Shown: piece after piece, positions 10,987 through 19,341 of the stretch
Layout: every line of letters begins with the position of its first letter
Numbering within the stretch: position 1 is the first letter of the stretch
Source of the DNA: Perkinsus chesapeaki
Taxonomy: Eukaryota; Perkinsozoa; Perkinsida; Perkinsidae
Length of the DNA stretch: 26,040 nucleotides
Direction: 5' to 3'
Assembly (NCBI GenBank): GCA_013115145.1
Contig: JAAPAO010000513.1
Location: 1-26,040, forward strand
Position numbers and translations under genes: made by a program
Notes under the pieces: generated by a model
The model's input: the letters and a program-made list of their open reading frames with translations, nothing else
The model's database searches: none
What the model was told of the DNA's origin: nothing

Positions 10987-11206
10987 ATGACTTGTGGATA
11001 TCTAATCCTTTTTCATATTGACCACCCAGTAGAGCCCCCTCAGTTTTCAGAGGGAACTACTTCTTCTTATCTTTTGGGCAACCTAACTGTTGTGTTAATG
11101 ACGACAGTGGAACTGAATAATATCTACCCGTATCTGGAGTCACGTAAGATTTGACCGGTATTACTGGGCTTTCGGTACAGGAGCGATGATCGGAACGACA
11201 GTACAG

Positions 11207-11264
11207 GCTGCAGTGTGCAGCATCATTACTTATAGTGCTCTAAAAGCACTCTAAACTCTAGAGT
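11207..11264. repeat. Three consecutive hairpins, two overlapping
   Basis: Perfect stems are gctgca-gtg-tgcagc (11207-11221), agtgct-ctaaa-agcact (11234-11250) and actcta-aactc-tagagt (11248-11264). The last two share three bases. They lie downstream of the secreted-protein gene, about 220 bp after its stop. Confidence 0.6.
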
Positions 11265-11845
11265 AAGGCTCGACTTTAGGCTGAAGTTTGGAGTGTTCTC
11301 AATTTTTAACTCCCCGACGCGTCCGAGTCTGATGATTTAACGACACTAAGTGGAAATACACAGTTAGTTAACTTGGCGAGTTAGACAAGCGTTCGGATTT
11401 TACTCGACGCCATCCGTCGGCATGACTTGGAGATGCGTGATTCAAATCCTTAATATAGAACGCAAACGGAAAGTGATATCCACCACTGCAGATTTATCTA
11501 CCAGTTTTCTTGAAATACTTCATGTTCATTCGGTGCACTGTACTGAACCAATGTGATCAAGATACAACTCGGCCTACGGTTGGCATTTATCAGCGGGAGA
11601 AAAAATATGGAGTTTCAGTTTTAAGCGGTGAAATGCAGAAGAAAACTCGGAGTTGTAGGAAATGAAGGAATGCCCGATGAAGAGCCGCGAAGCGCCGTCG
11701 AACGCTACTCAACCTTTAGTATTATGATGCCAGCTTCTATTCCACCGATTTCACCATCACAAACTATATAGATCAAAGTCATCAGTTAGCTCCCTACATT
11801 TTGGATGGGTATGTTTGTCTATAGGATATAGCACAAGCAAGAGTA

Positions 11846-12062
11846 AAGGTCGGATATCTGATAGTTAATAATATATTATTTATTTACATTTAGTTACATA
11901 ATCTCCTTTGATAACATCAGACCATTAAGTGTACCATATTTACATATCAATAATACCACAGGCCCACCGATGATAATACAATATAAAATAAAGGATGGTA
12001 TCTGACACATCAAAACACAAAGTTGAGCAGAGGAACCGCCGGCTCTCATTCCGAGGAATTTC
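11846..12062 (-). repeat. 217-bp dispersed repeat, copy 2
   Basis: This is the second copy of the 4634-4850 segment, same length, five substitutions. On the minus strand it carries the same IPSFILYCIIIGG transmembrane exon. It ends about 300 bp from the stop of the cyclophilin-like gene. Homology stops sharply at both ends (the flanks gagtaa and cccgcc differ from copy 1), so the boundaries are duplication breakpoints or limits of a gene-conversion tract. Confidence 0.85.
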
Positions 12063-12358
12063 CCCGCCAGATTCTTCCTTAGAATTCGCACGCCCTACGA
12101 CTAGTCGATCAACGTGTGCTGGTGAATCCATGTTGTATCTTTTCGGTGAAGAAATTTTACGACTGAACTGAGAGAGCAAGTCATGTCCAACCGCCGCTCC
12201 AGAGTTTGCGAACTGTGAAGGATTTATTAGCAAGCGGGCGAAATGCCAACAAACGTTACCGAAGGACTGCGAATAAAATTGAGGTCCCGTGGGTAAGTTA
12301 ATAAGTGGAAAAACTGAAACGCAACACGCTGGCTTGAACACCCTCAAAATACATGAAT

Positions 12359-13270
12359 TCATCCAATGCTCACAACCCTCTCCACCACACCTCGCAAAAT
12401 CGATCGAACGATCGATTCCACATCAATCTTGCCTTGGTTCGTATCTTTGCTCACCCCGTAGATTTCCTCCACCTTGTCAACTTTCACCTCAATAGTTGGC
12501 ATCTGGTTCGAACAACTTACCGTCTTAATTTCCGAAATTTTTCTTATTAAATTCAACCCTTCCACAACTCGTCCAACAGCAATACCATTTTCATCTAAAT
12601 GCTCTAGCGGCCTCACCGTCACATAAATTTCTTTACCAAACATATCGCGCTTCGCTCCGCTGCAACACAGGCCAACAATTCCTCCAATTTCGTGGCGCAG
12701 TGAAAATGATTCTGCTGCTATCTCATCACTGTTGTCGTTCCCCAACTGAATCCATCCATCCGCGACCGCCCGAGTCAGAAAAGTCGAGCTAATTTTTTCG
12801 CACAAAAATTTGCAACTTTTCGGGCAAATATTATCCGCCAACTCAAACACCACCTCACCACTATAAGCTTCATTTTCCGACCAGAATCCAATTCTCCAGT
12901 AAGATCGCTCCGATTTCATTAGTTCCGCGAATTCCCTATCGGCGCGCGCCACGAAATTATTTTCGGGGTCGCTTGGCAGCCAGTCCTCCCGAAAAACTGC
13001 ATATCTTTGTTCCACCCATTCTTCGAACTTTTCCCCTCCATACTGGACGATCTGATTATCCTCATTTTTCTCCTCGGCGAAAATCAGGACCTTCTCGTCT
13101 CGAAGCGGCAAATAAGACTGCACGCGCGCGCATATCTCATCGAAGTCGGACTCGAACACTCCGAAGATTTCGAAATCATCATCGGGACTAGTCTTTCTCG
13201 CAAATTCAGCGAGGCACTTGGCGCGCTGGAATTTAACGCACCTCACATTACCAACAACGATGATCTTCAT
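12359..13270 (-). CDS. PPIL6: PPIL6-like cyclophilin-domain protein
   Basis: A single open frame of 303 residues starts at ATG 13268-13270. The N-terminal start (MKIIVVGNVRCVKFQRAKCL) resembles the KVVGLFSCPNFQIAK-type start of PPIL6, whose family length is about 310-340. A cyclophilin domain follows from about residue 126 (RIGFWSENEAYSGEVVFEL, then CPKSCKFLCEKI). The catalytic Arg equivalent (R167 in FLTRAV) and the Gln of WIQ (Q175) remain. The usual MANAGPNTNGSQFFI stretch reads GLCCSGAKRDMFGKEIYV and the Trp near the active site is absent, so prolyl isomerase activity is doubtful. PPIL6 is known mainly from ciliated or flagellated organisms, so a flagellar role is an inference. It has no intron, unlike the other conserved genes here, which may point to a retrocopy origin. 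A broken copy lies at 9525-9768. Confidence 0.75.
   Translation of the reverse strand: MKIIVVGNVRCVKFQRAKCLAEFARKTSPDDDFEIFGVFESDFDEICARVQSYLPLRDEKVLIFAEEKNEDNQIVQYGGEKFEEWVEQRYAVFREDWLPSDPENNFVARADREFAELMKSERSYWRIGFWSENEAYSGEVVFELADNICPKSCKFLCEKISSTFLTRAVADGWIQLGNDNSDEIAAESFSLRHEIGGIVGLCCSGAKRDMFGKEIYVTVRPLEHLDENGIAVGRVVEGLNLIRKISEIKTVSCSNQMPTIEVKVDKVEEIYGVSKDTNQGKIDVESIVRSILRGVVERVVSIG
12398..12417. repeat. Perfect 9-bp hairpin inside the PPIL6-like CDS
   Basis: The arms aatcgatcg and cgatcgatt flank aa. They lie in the codons for the C-terminal ESIVRSIL of the cyclophilin-like protein, beyond the conserved domain. It may be a chance or mutation-generated palindrome, or a late insertion that extended the C-terminus. 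Confidence 0.6.
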
Positions 13271-14038
13271 AATAGGATATAATGAACTGCAAAATTCATA
13301 TACGACATCAACAGTGGGCAGCTATATTACTCAGACTCATCAGGCATTTAAACCAGCAATGTTCTATCGAAACAAGGATCGACTCAATTCCTATAAAATT
13401 TGTCGGACTATCTCGACTCAATGGTCCTTTGAAATTTATAATAAGCTTCAGATTCACATGACCTAAGATATCCAAATGACCCGCATAATAATAAGAGATA
13501 AATAAACCACCCTGCAGAGTTATATATGACCCACCAATTTGTTCGATTTTTCTTTTAATATAACGAGCTTAGTGCCGATTTTTCGTCAGTTATTAGATCA
13601 CGTGCATCAGCATGCTTGTTTCTGATGTGCTTTACTATTCTTTCAGTGCTACAGAATGACCTTCTTCTGAACGACACACCCATATGAAGCCCCAAAGCAT
13701 ACTTCTGGGAGTGCTCGTCGAAACTCAACAGAGGTTTTCTTTCCGATACGTAGCATTCTTAATATACATCAGTATAATAGACTATGCAGATGAGAGCAAC
13801 AGCGCCTCGGTCATAATAGCAGATGACTGCTGCTGCTGACCCACATCAGTATCTCCTCGAGTGAAGTCAAGCAATTCCCTCAGCCCTCGTTCGAGCACAA
13901 ATCCACCGAGACAACATAGCACAACCAATGAGTTACTCGGATCTGAAAAATGGACTACATAGGTACATGGTTCGCCTTTGCAGCTCTTTAAAAATTATAA
14001 AGTTTCAAACAGTTCAAAAACGTTCCCAATGCAATCCC
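13271..14038. other. Upstream region of PPIL6-like gene, no gene seen
   Basis: The sequence is AT-rich with no ORF supported by homology or splicing. It must contain the promoter of the divergent-pointing cyclophilin-like gene, but no recognisable element stands out. Confidence 0.4.
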
Positions 14039-14395
14039 TTATTTATAAAATGAGTATGAGTATGCTGGCGAGTATCTTCCGTGATGTAAACCGAATCCTA
14101 CTTTTCCAGAGAGTTCATAAACTAATTTCTTTCCTTCATAAAACTGCACGTAGCCTCCGCAAAATGTCTTCGTTTCCCGCACCGCAATCCCTTCAATAAT
14201 ATGCAATTTAAAGACAGACGCGAAGGGCAAGCCATGAGCGTGTGCCAGCAAGTAGTTGGCGATTTCTGCTCTAAAATTGCTACCTGTAAGATAACAAACA
14301 GCCATCGCGATGACGTTCTCCCAGCCCCAGATCTGTGTTAAGAATTCCAACAACGATCGCGATGCATCCCACTCCTCGGCATCGAATGCATTCAC
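14039..14395 (-). pseudogene. Possible membrane-family exon and downstream ORF
   Basis: A 118-codon minus-strand frame includes QIWGWENVIAMAVCYLTG. It begins after an acceptor-like ttcttaacacag and is followed by ttacag-gtagc. The hydrophobic part resembles the NWSVLTILALLVG exon of the gene at 5417-5977. The rest (VRETKTFCGGYVQFYEGKK) is protein-like but unassigned. Either an exon of another family copy or a remnant; the surrounding exons are not joinable. Confidence 0.3.
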
Positions 14396-14673
14396 AGCTC
14401 GCCAACCTAATTAAGATTACTAATGGTCATCGTAGAGAACAACAACAACCCGCCTACTTGTCCACCAACATCCAAGGGCCATTACCCCGGAGAGAGCAAC
14501 ACCAGATTGGGAACGTGATCGCGAGAATGAGAATGCCTGAATGAGAAATGGAGTGAGACGGTCCAACTGAAGTTGATAAAAACAAGATGACCGAACTCTA
14601 CCGGGTATGAAAAGCTTCGTTTACTCTTATAATTTTTTATGACACAAAATTTGCTCGAGGAAGTATACCAGGC

Positions 14674-14690
14674 CAAGTCTGACAGACTTG
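14674..14690. repeat. Perfect 7-bp hairpin with triloop
   Basis: The sequence is caagtct-gac-agacttg, isolated in noncoding sequence. Confidence 0.6.
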
Positions 14691-15019
14691 ATATTCATCT
14701 TAAGCTTGTTGAAGTAGTCAAAAGAGAGAATACCGACTTTTGAATGGTTATAAGTTACTACCAAGCATCTTACACATAGCACCACTGCTATCGCCATGCT
14801 GACCATAACCGAATAGCCATTCCAAGGGGCAACTCTACGAGATGGACCAGGTGACAGGAAGAGAACTGCCAGTGTTGTTCTAGAGCAAGCTGAACAAGTA
14901 TAGTATCTGACGATAGTTATTAGAATGCAGTATCAAATTGAATAACTCCAAGTCCATTTAGGGTAGCATAAAAGTAGATTAACAAGGAGGAGGAGCGTAC
15001 ACCTACATTAATGACAATA

Positions 15020-15725
15020 TTTGTCCAATCGGTGATGGTCTTTGTCGACAAGTAAGAAGCTTATCCATCTCCGATCGTACCAGCAGCACCCCCGTTAGCA
15101 ACCCCGAGAGAAGCAAACCATAAATTGATGCTATCCTGACAAAGACGTAATACATATATCAACGCATTCAATATCAGGTTTCGGGTTTAGGTATCACCGA
15201 TTGAGAACTGCTCACCGACAACGGAAAAAATTGCCCGCGAACTTATTGAGCCGGTTGAGCCCCACTATTTTCCCACCAGAAACCGATGACCGCAATAACT
15301 GCACACGGCACAACTTTCAAAATTGAGTTTTGACTAAAAAACTATCAAGAAAAATTTTCAAGCAACCTACCCGAAAATTTCAGATGAATTTCCTCACCGT
15401 AAGGATCTTTCCTCCTGAATAACATCATCATCGACTCTGTACTGCATCCATTCTGCACTCCAATCGCCTAGTGGGCCAGGTAACTGACATAAAGACAGGT
15501 AATGAACACGATTAAATACAACTACTATTATCCATTCATCAACGCCTACAACAAACACACGCGTCCTGCCCGAGCTTCGAGCTACTGAATGTCATTGCCC
15601 ACCCCCCTCACCGAGTAATATCTAAATCTGTTATTGCTATAGGGCGACTCCACCGATACCAAAATACTGCCATAAACTGCTAAACTTGGTATGACAGCCA
15701 TTGCACCGTACATGCACTGAGCTTC
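15020..15725 (-). pseudogene. Scattered transmembrane exon remnants
   Basis: Three minus-strand pieces are hydrophobic. At 15660-15725, CMYGAMAVIPSLAVYGSIL ends at a gtatcgg donor, like the IPSFILYCIII exon of the 217-bp repeats. At 15243-15330, ILKVVPCAVIAVIGFWWEN runs on to a stop. At about 15020-15130, a cag acceptor is followed by either SINLWFASLGVANGG or IASIYGLLLSGLLTGVLL, depending on frame; the first resembles LTIWFALVG of the gene at 5417. Order and strand suggest one more copy of the membrane family, but no continuous spliced frame was found. Confidence 0.3.
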
Positions 15726-15786
15726 CTGGAACTTACGGGAATCCTGAGGAATAGAATTAATGTAGACTTTACGGAGACTTCACCTC

Positions 15787-17149
15787 GTGATACTTTACGC
15801 TCCAATGTTATTCCATCACTCAGACGTCAGATACAAGTGGAAGAAGCCCTTGGTGTTCTCTTTCGATCTAGAAGCAGATTTTCTATCAAAATGCCTACAG
15901 TATTTCCGCATTGGGGACAGTTTTCGATTCCCAAGTAACACATTTGCGTGTAGACAAATAAGTCCCTGTGTGGTGCCCTTATCAGATTACCTTGCTATTA
16001 TGTAATGATTTAATGCACAAAACAAGCGGATAGAGGCCAACAGCTGATAACAATGCTTTAGAGAAATGTTTGGTGAATCTGACAAAGAAACACAAAGCAT
16101 CGACACGGGGCAAAAATAAACAAAGAATTATAAAATCGTACTCCGTATTGTGATCTCATTACGATTCGAAATTGACAAAGGCAAATTTCTGGTAACGTTT
16201 ATCAGGCAAATATTCCCTTCATTTAACTACTTCGAGTACTTGTTATCGATATTAATATTATTTATTGCTCATCATCGTAACGGATTGAGAGTGATCAACA
16301 AGCACTTCTTACAGAAAATCTGCCTAGCTCTGGAAATCACTTCACTAGTGATAATATAACCCTTCCCGGCCTACCCGAACTGCAGGGCATAATATAAACA
16401 CGGTGATGTCTGCATGAGAGCCAATGGCCACGCCCATTGATGGAACTCCTCATTCGGGCAGATTAGGGCTAACCAGGCCGTATAGAACTGGAATACAGTC
16501 CAAATCAAGTAACTACATGGAAAAATTTGGAAAATTTTTAAAAATTTCCGGGAATTTCCGATGGCGAGTTTGCGAGTACATCACCGAGGCGGCAGAATTA
16601 GTGAAGATGATCAGATTGGGCCGATAAGGCAACGAAGATAATATTCAATCCTTCACCAGACTGTCCACCGGCAGTCGAATTTTACGGACGATAATTTTCT
16701 CAAATTTGAAAAAATTTGTGGATACTGGGACTGCTCGCTGCACCACGAAAAAACTATATCTTTACGTTTGTTAGCAAGCAACACAGATTGAAATTAAGCG
16801 GCGCGCAAGAAAAATGTCCCCTCAATTAATACATTAATCCCAGCAATAGCGTCCAAAACCTCCTCGATATATTTCTTTTCCGAAATAAAATTTCCTCCGA
16901 ATCATCGACGGTCGATGGCAATCGCCTCAACCGTCTCGGAGGCCGCTCCTGCTGTATATAGGGACTTGGTCGATGCTCTCTTGACGGTGGCTGGAAACTC
17001 CTGGGCATATTCAAGAAAGCATTACTTTAATGTACACTAACAGGAATACAATATCATCATCCACGGCTTTAAACGATTTGGCTGGAAAAGGAAGATGACG
17101 TTTTTGAATAAATGTATATGATAGAATTTTGTGGAGGGGTTTTCAACTA
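15787..17149. other. AT-rich stretch without a supported gene
   Basis: Short ORFs at 15787-16005, 16150-16359 and 16424-16627 match nothing known. Features seen are A/T-rich imperfect palindromes near 16520-16560 and a catcga-cgg-tcgatg hairpin at 16903-16917. A 16-base match, tactgggactgctcgc, is shared between about 7923-7938 and 16723-16738. Confidence 0.4.
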
Positions 17150-17328
17150 CAGGGTGATGCGAAAAAAGGGCCCATACCTCATAATTTCTCGGCGCGTGAG
17201 AGTTACGAGTGGAGTAAGGTACTAACTTGAAGCTCTCTGCGAGCTCTTTCTAATGCTGGGTCAGCCACTGCTCTGATATTCGAATTGCTTAACAAAAGAA
17301 TCGTTATATAGAGAAATGTGCTGGCAGA
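17150..17328 (+). repeat. Left terminal inverted repeat
   Basis: 179 bp, the reverse complement of 18426-18604 except for one base (G at 17298). It presumably includes the transposase promoter and binding sites. It contains the first in-frame ATG of the transposase ORF (17318). Confidence 0.95.
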
Positions 17329-17356
17329 CTTTATTTTTTGTGTCATCCATTCGAGA

Positions 17357-18424
17357 ATGGCTCAACTAACCGACATGCAACGTTACTTTATCGCGTGTCT
17401 ACGCGAGGACAAACCTCTTTGGGGTGCAAGAACCATGAGGAAGGAGTTTCCCCGCTTTTTCGAGAACATCAGCGATAAACAAGTCAGGACCGTACTCCAG
17501 AATGTGAAGCAAGGAATCAAAAGGCGGAAGCCTGGCAGTGGTCGGCCAGCGATTGCCGAGGAAGTGGAAGAGACAGTGGCCACTCTTCTTCAATCAGATA
17601 AGCACACAGGGCGCAGGCACCTTTCTCAACGAGAGGCATCCAAAGAACTGCATGTTCATCAGTCGACTGTAAGCAGAATCGCGAAGAAACGGAAACTCAG
17701 ATGTTTTCGGCGAGTTAGAGCTCAAGTTCTGAAGGAAGCTCACCGTACGGGCCGTAAGAGCAAGGCGCACGCTCTGTGGAACAGGTTTCGTGACAAAAAG
17801 TGGAGAGCCGTGTGGTTCTCAGATGAGGCTCGCTTCTCTCTGAATCCCACCTTCGTTTCCCAGAATGAGAGGGTCTATAGAGAGGTGGAAGTCAAAACGG
17901 ATATTCCAGAAGAAGAACTGATAGTTGAGAACGATAGTCAGGGGCCGACAGTACTCGTCTACGGTTCGGTATCGTGGTATGGCAAGACTCCGTTATTCTT
18001 TGCGACGAAAAACATCAACCAGGAGACTTATCGTGAGATGCTTGAGAAGAATGTTTTCCCTCGCATTCGGGCGGTTATGGGCAATAGGGCTCGGGTGCGG
18101 CAACAAAACGGGGCCACTCCGCACACTGCCACGAATACCCAGACATGGCTCGAAGAAAACACGAATTGTTTCATCAGAAAAGACGAGTGGCCGAGCAAGT
18201 CGCCGGATCTCAATGTGATGGATTATGGGATCTGGGGGATCCTGCAATCTGAGATTTCAAAAAGCCGCTGCAAGCTCAAGACCTTAGACGATTTGAGAGA
18301 TGCTCTAACCAAAGCGTGGGATGCAATCCCTCTTTCTGTCATCAAGAGTGCCTGTCAAGGATGGCGGAGAAGACTCAGACTGGTCCACGAAGTTGATGGA
18401 GGACATTTCGAGCATCTCACATGA
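17357..18424 (+). CDS. Mariner-type transposase, catalytic Asp changed to Asn
   Basis: 355 residues from ATG 17357, chosen because the frame's earlier ATG (17318) lies inside the terminal repeat; from there it would be 368. The N-terminal half has helix-turn-helix-like segments, a GRP motif (SGRPAIAEE), and VHQSTVSRIAKKRKL. The RNase H-like domain has WFSDEARF (first Asp, residue 156) and WPSKSPDLNVMDYGIW (third Asp, residue 289). The middle motif reads QQNGATPHTA where the family has QQDGATPH. Asn 251 (codon AAC, 18107-18109) replaces the second metal-binding Asp, a one-base change from GAC. As written the enzyme should bind DNA but not cut it. Otherwise the protein is full length. Length and spacing match DD37D transposases. 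Confidence 0.93.
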   Translation: MAQLTDMQRYFIACLREDKPLWGARTMRKEFPRFFENISDKQVRTVLQNVKQGIKRRKPGSGRPAIAEEVEETVATLLQSDKHTGRRHLSQREASKELHVHQSTVSRIAKKRKLRCFRRVRAQVLKEAHRTGRKSKAHALWNRFRDKKWRAVWFSDEARFSLNPTFVSQNERVYREVEVKTDIPEEELIVENDSQGPTVLVYGSVSWYGKTPLFFATKNINQETYREMLEKNVFPRIRAVMGNRARVRQQNGATPHTATNTQTWLEENTNCFIRKDEWPSKSPDLNVMDYGIWGILQSEISKSRCKLKTLDDLRDALTKAWDAIPLSVIKSACQGWRRRLRLVHEVDGGHFEHLT

Positions 18425-18425
18425 T

Positions 18426-18604
18426 TCTGCCAGCACATTTCTCTATATAACGATTTTTTTGTTAAGCAATTCGAATATCAGAGCAGTGGCTGACCCAGCA
18501 TTAGAAAGAGCTCGCAGAGAGCTTCAAGTTAGTACCTTACTCCACTCGTAACTCTCACGCGCCGAGAAATTATGAGGTATGGGCCCTTTTTTCGCATCAC
18601 CCTG
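18426..18604 (-). repeat. Right terminal inverted repeat
   Basis: 179 bp matching the left repeat in inverted orientation with one mismatch. It starts one base after the transposase stop codon and is followed by the TA target dinucleotide. Confidence 0.95.
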
Positions 18605-18606
18605 TA

Positions 18607-19295
18607 TGTGGTCACTTTCCAGGAGATGGAATAGGATCAGCTTTAGTCACGACAAGCTCTATAATAAGTACAATATAAGTTGTATAATGTTGTCGTCTAC
18701 CTTATAGACGTCGTCTCTTCTCACCATTAGCTCCAGTACGTACTGGAACTACGACTAATGAAAAGTCCAAGATGATGGAGGGCCAAGTATCAGCTACGTA
18801 TCAACACTGATTGTAGAGTCCAGAACCACCAATTCGTGAATCACCTAACTGTGCTACGGAAGAACATGTATTGAAAAACACCGGTGTAGGTTCAAATCCC
18901 TCAACATTTAAGAATCTACTTGCCTTAACTTTTCAGATTTTAATCAAAACGTTCTCTAGAGCTTGTAGGGCTCCACTGGGAAACACTGACAGAAACCAAT
19001 TGTCTCATTCAGAAACCCTTCGAGTGAAATAATCGATATTATTTGCCTCTCAAACGAATGACAACCATTCTGCTGCAAAGGGCCATGCATTGCCATACCC
19101 ACTACAACACGACTACCGATGACATCCTCTATATACTTCCTCTTTCAAAACTTCTTAAAGTTCCCAGAACCACCGCCTCCCCCCGAAGATTCATAGGCAA
19201 CGCAAATCAGATGGTAATGTTGAGAGTATCTTTGAAACGAATCCTAGTCAAGCAGTATCGACAGCTCGCAGTCGGAGTTTATTCTAAAATGCATT
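18607..19295. other. Intergenic stretch with hairpins and a box B-like motif
   Basis: No supported gene. A 16-base palindrome tccagtacgtactgga (18732-18747) extends to ten pairs with one mismatch, and cgtcta-cctta-tagacg lies at 18694-18710. At about 18890-18901 ggttcaaatccc matches the tRNA B-box consensus on the plus strand, but no cloverleaf can be drawn around it. Confidence 0.4.
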
Positions 19296-19341
19296 CCCTG
19301 AGGATCGAACCCACGACCTCTCGCATGACTACCCGACATTA
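19296..19341 (-). repeat. tRNA-like 3' half at the end of PSMA3
   Basis: On the minus strand, gtcatgcgagaggtcgtggg is followed by ttcgatcc. This resembles the anticodon arm to T arm of a tRNA, with a perfect B box (GTTCGATCC). It begins at the PSMA3 stop codon and runs into the 3' untranslated region. A similar piece lies in PSMA3 intron 5 (19898-19964). No 5' half exists, so it is not a functional tRNA. A tRNA-derived SINE tail is the likely source. Confidence 0.45.

Larger units (their letters stand above)
17150..18604 (+). mobile_element. Complete Tc1/mariner-superfamily element, DD37D type
   Basis: The 1455-bp element begins and ends with CAGGGTGATGCG and its complement and is flanked on both sides by TA (17148-17149 and 18605-18606), the target of the IS630-Tc1-mariner superfamily. 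Terminal inverted repeats run 179 bp (17150-17328 and 18426-18604) with one mismatch, G at 17298. One transposase ORF fills the interior, its stop only one base before the right repeat. The near-identical repeats and unbroken ORF indicate a recent insertion. The spacing of the second and third catalytic positions (37 residues) fits the DD37D (maT-like) group. Confidence 0.95.

Noticed and set aside
11329-11335. CTGATGA, the hammerhead ribozyme core start
   Set aside because: No GAAA box with a flanking stem follows at a suitable distance, and no cleavage triplet context can be drawn.
15243-15330. Chitin synthase N-terminal membrane segment (VIGFWWEN)
   Set aside because: Only a short motif resembles it. 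No catalytic motifs such as EDR or QRRRW are found on either strand nearby.
18890-18901. A tRNA gene at the GGTTCAAATCCC motif
   Set aside because: The B box is good, but no acceptor stem, D arm or anticodon arm can be folded around it.
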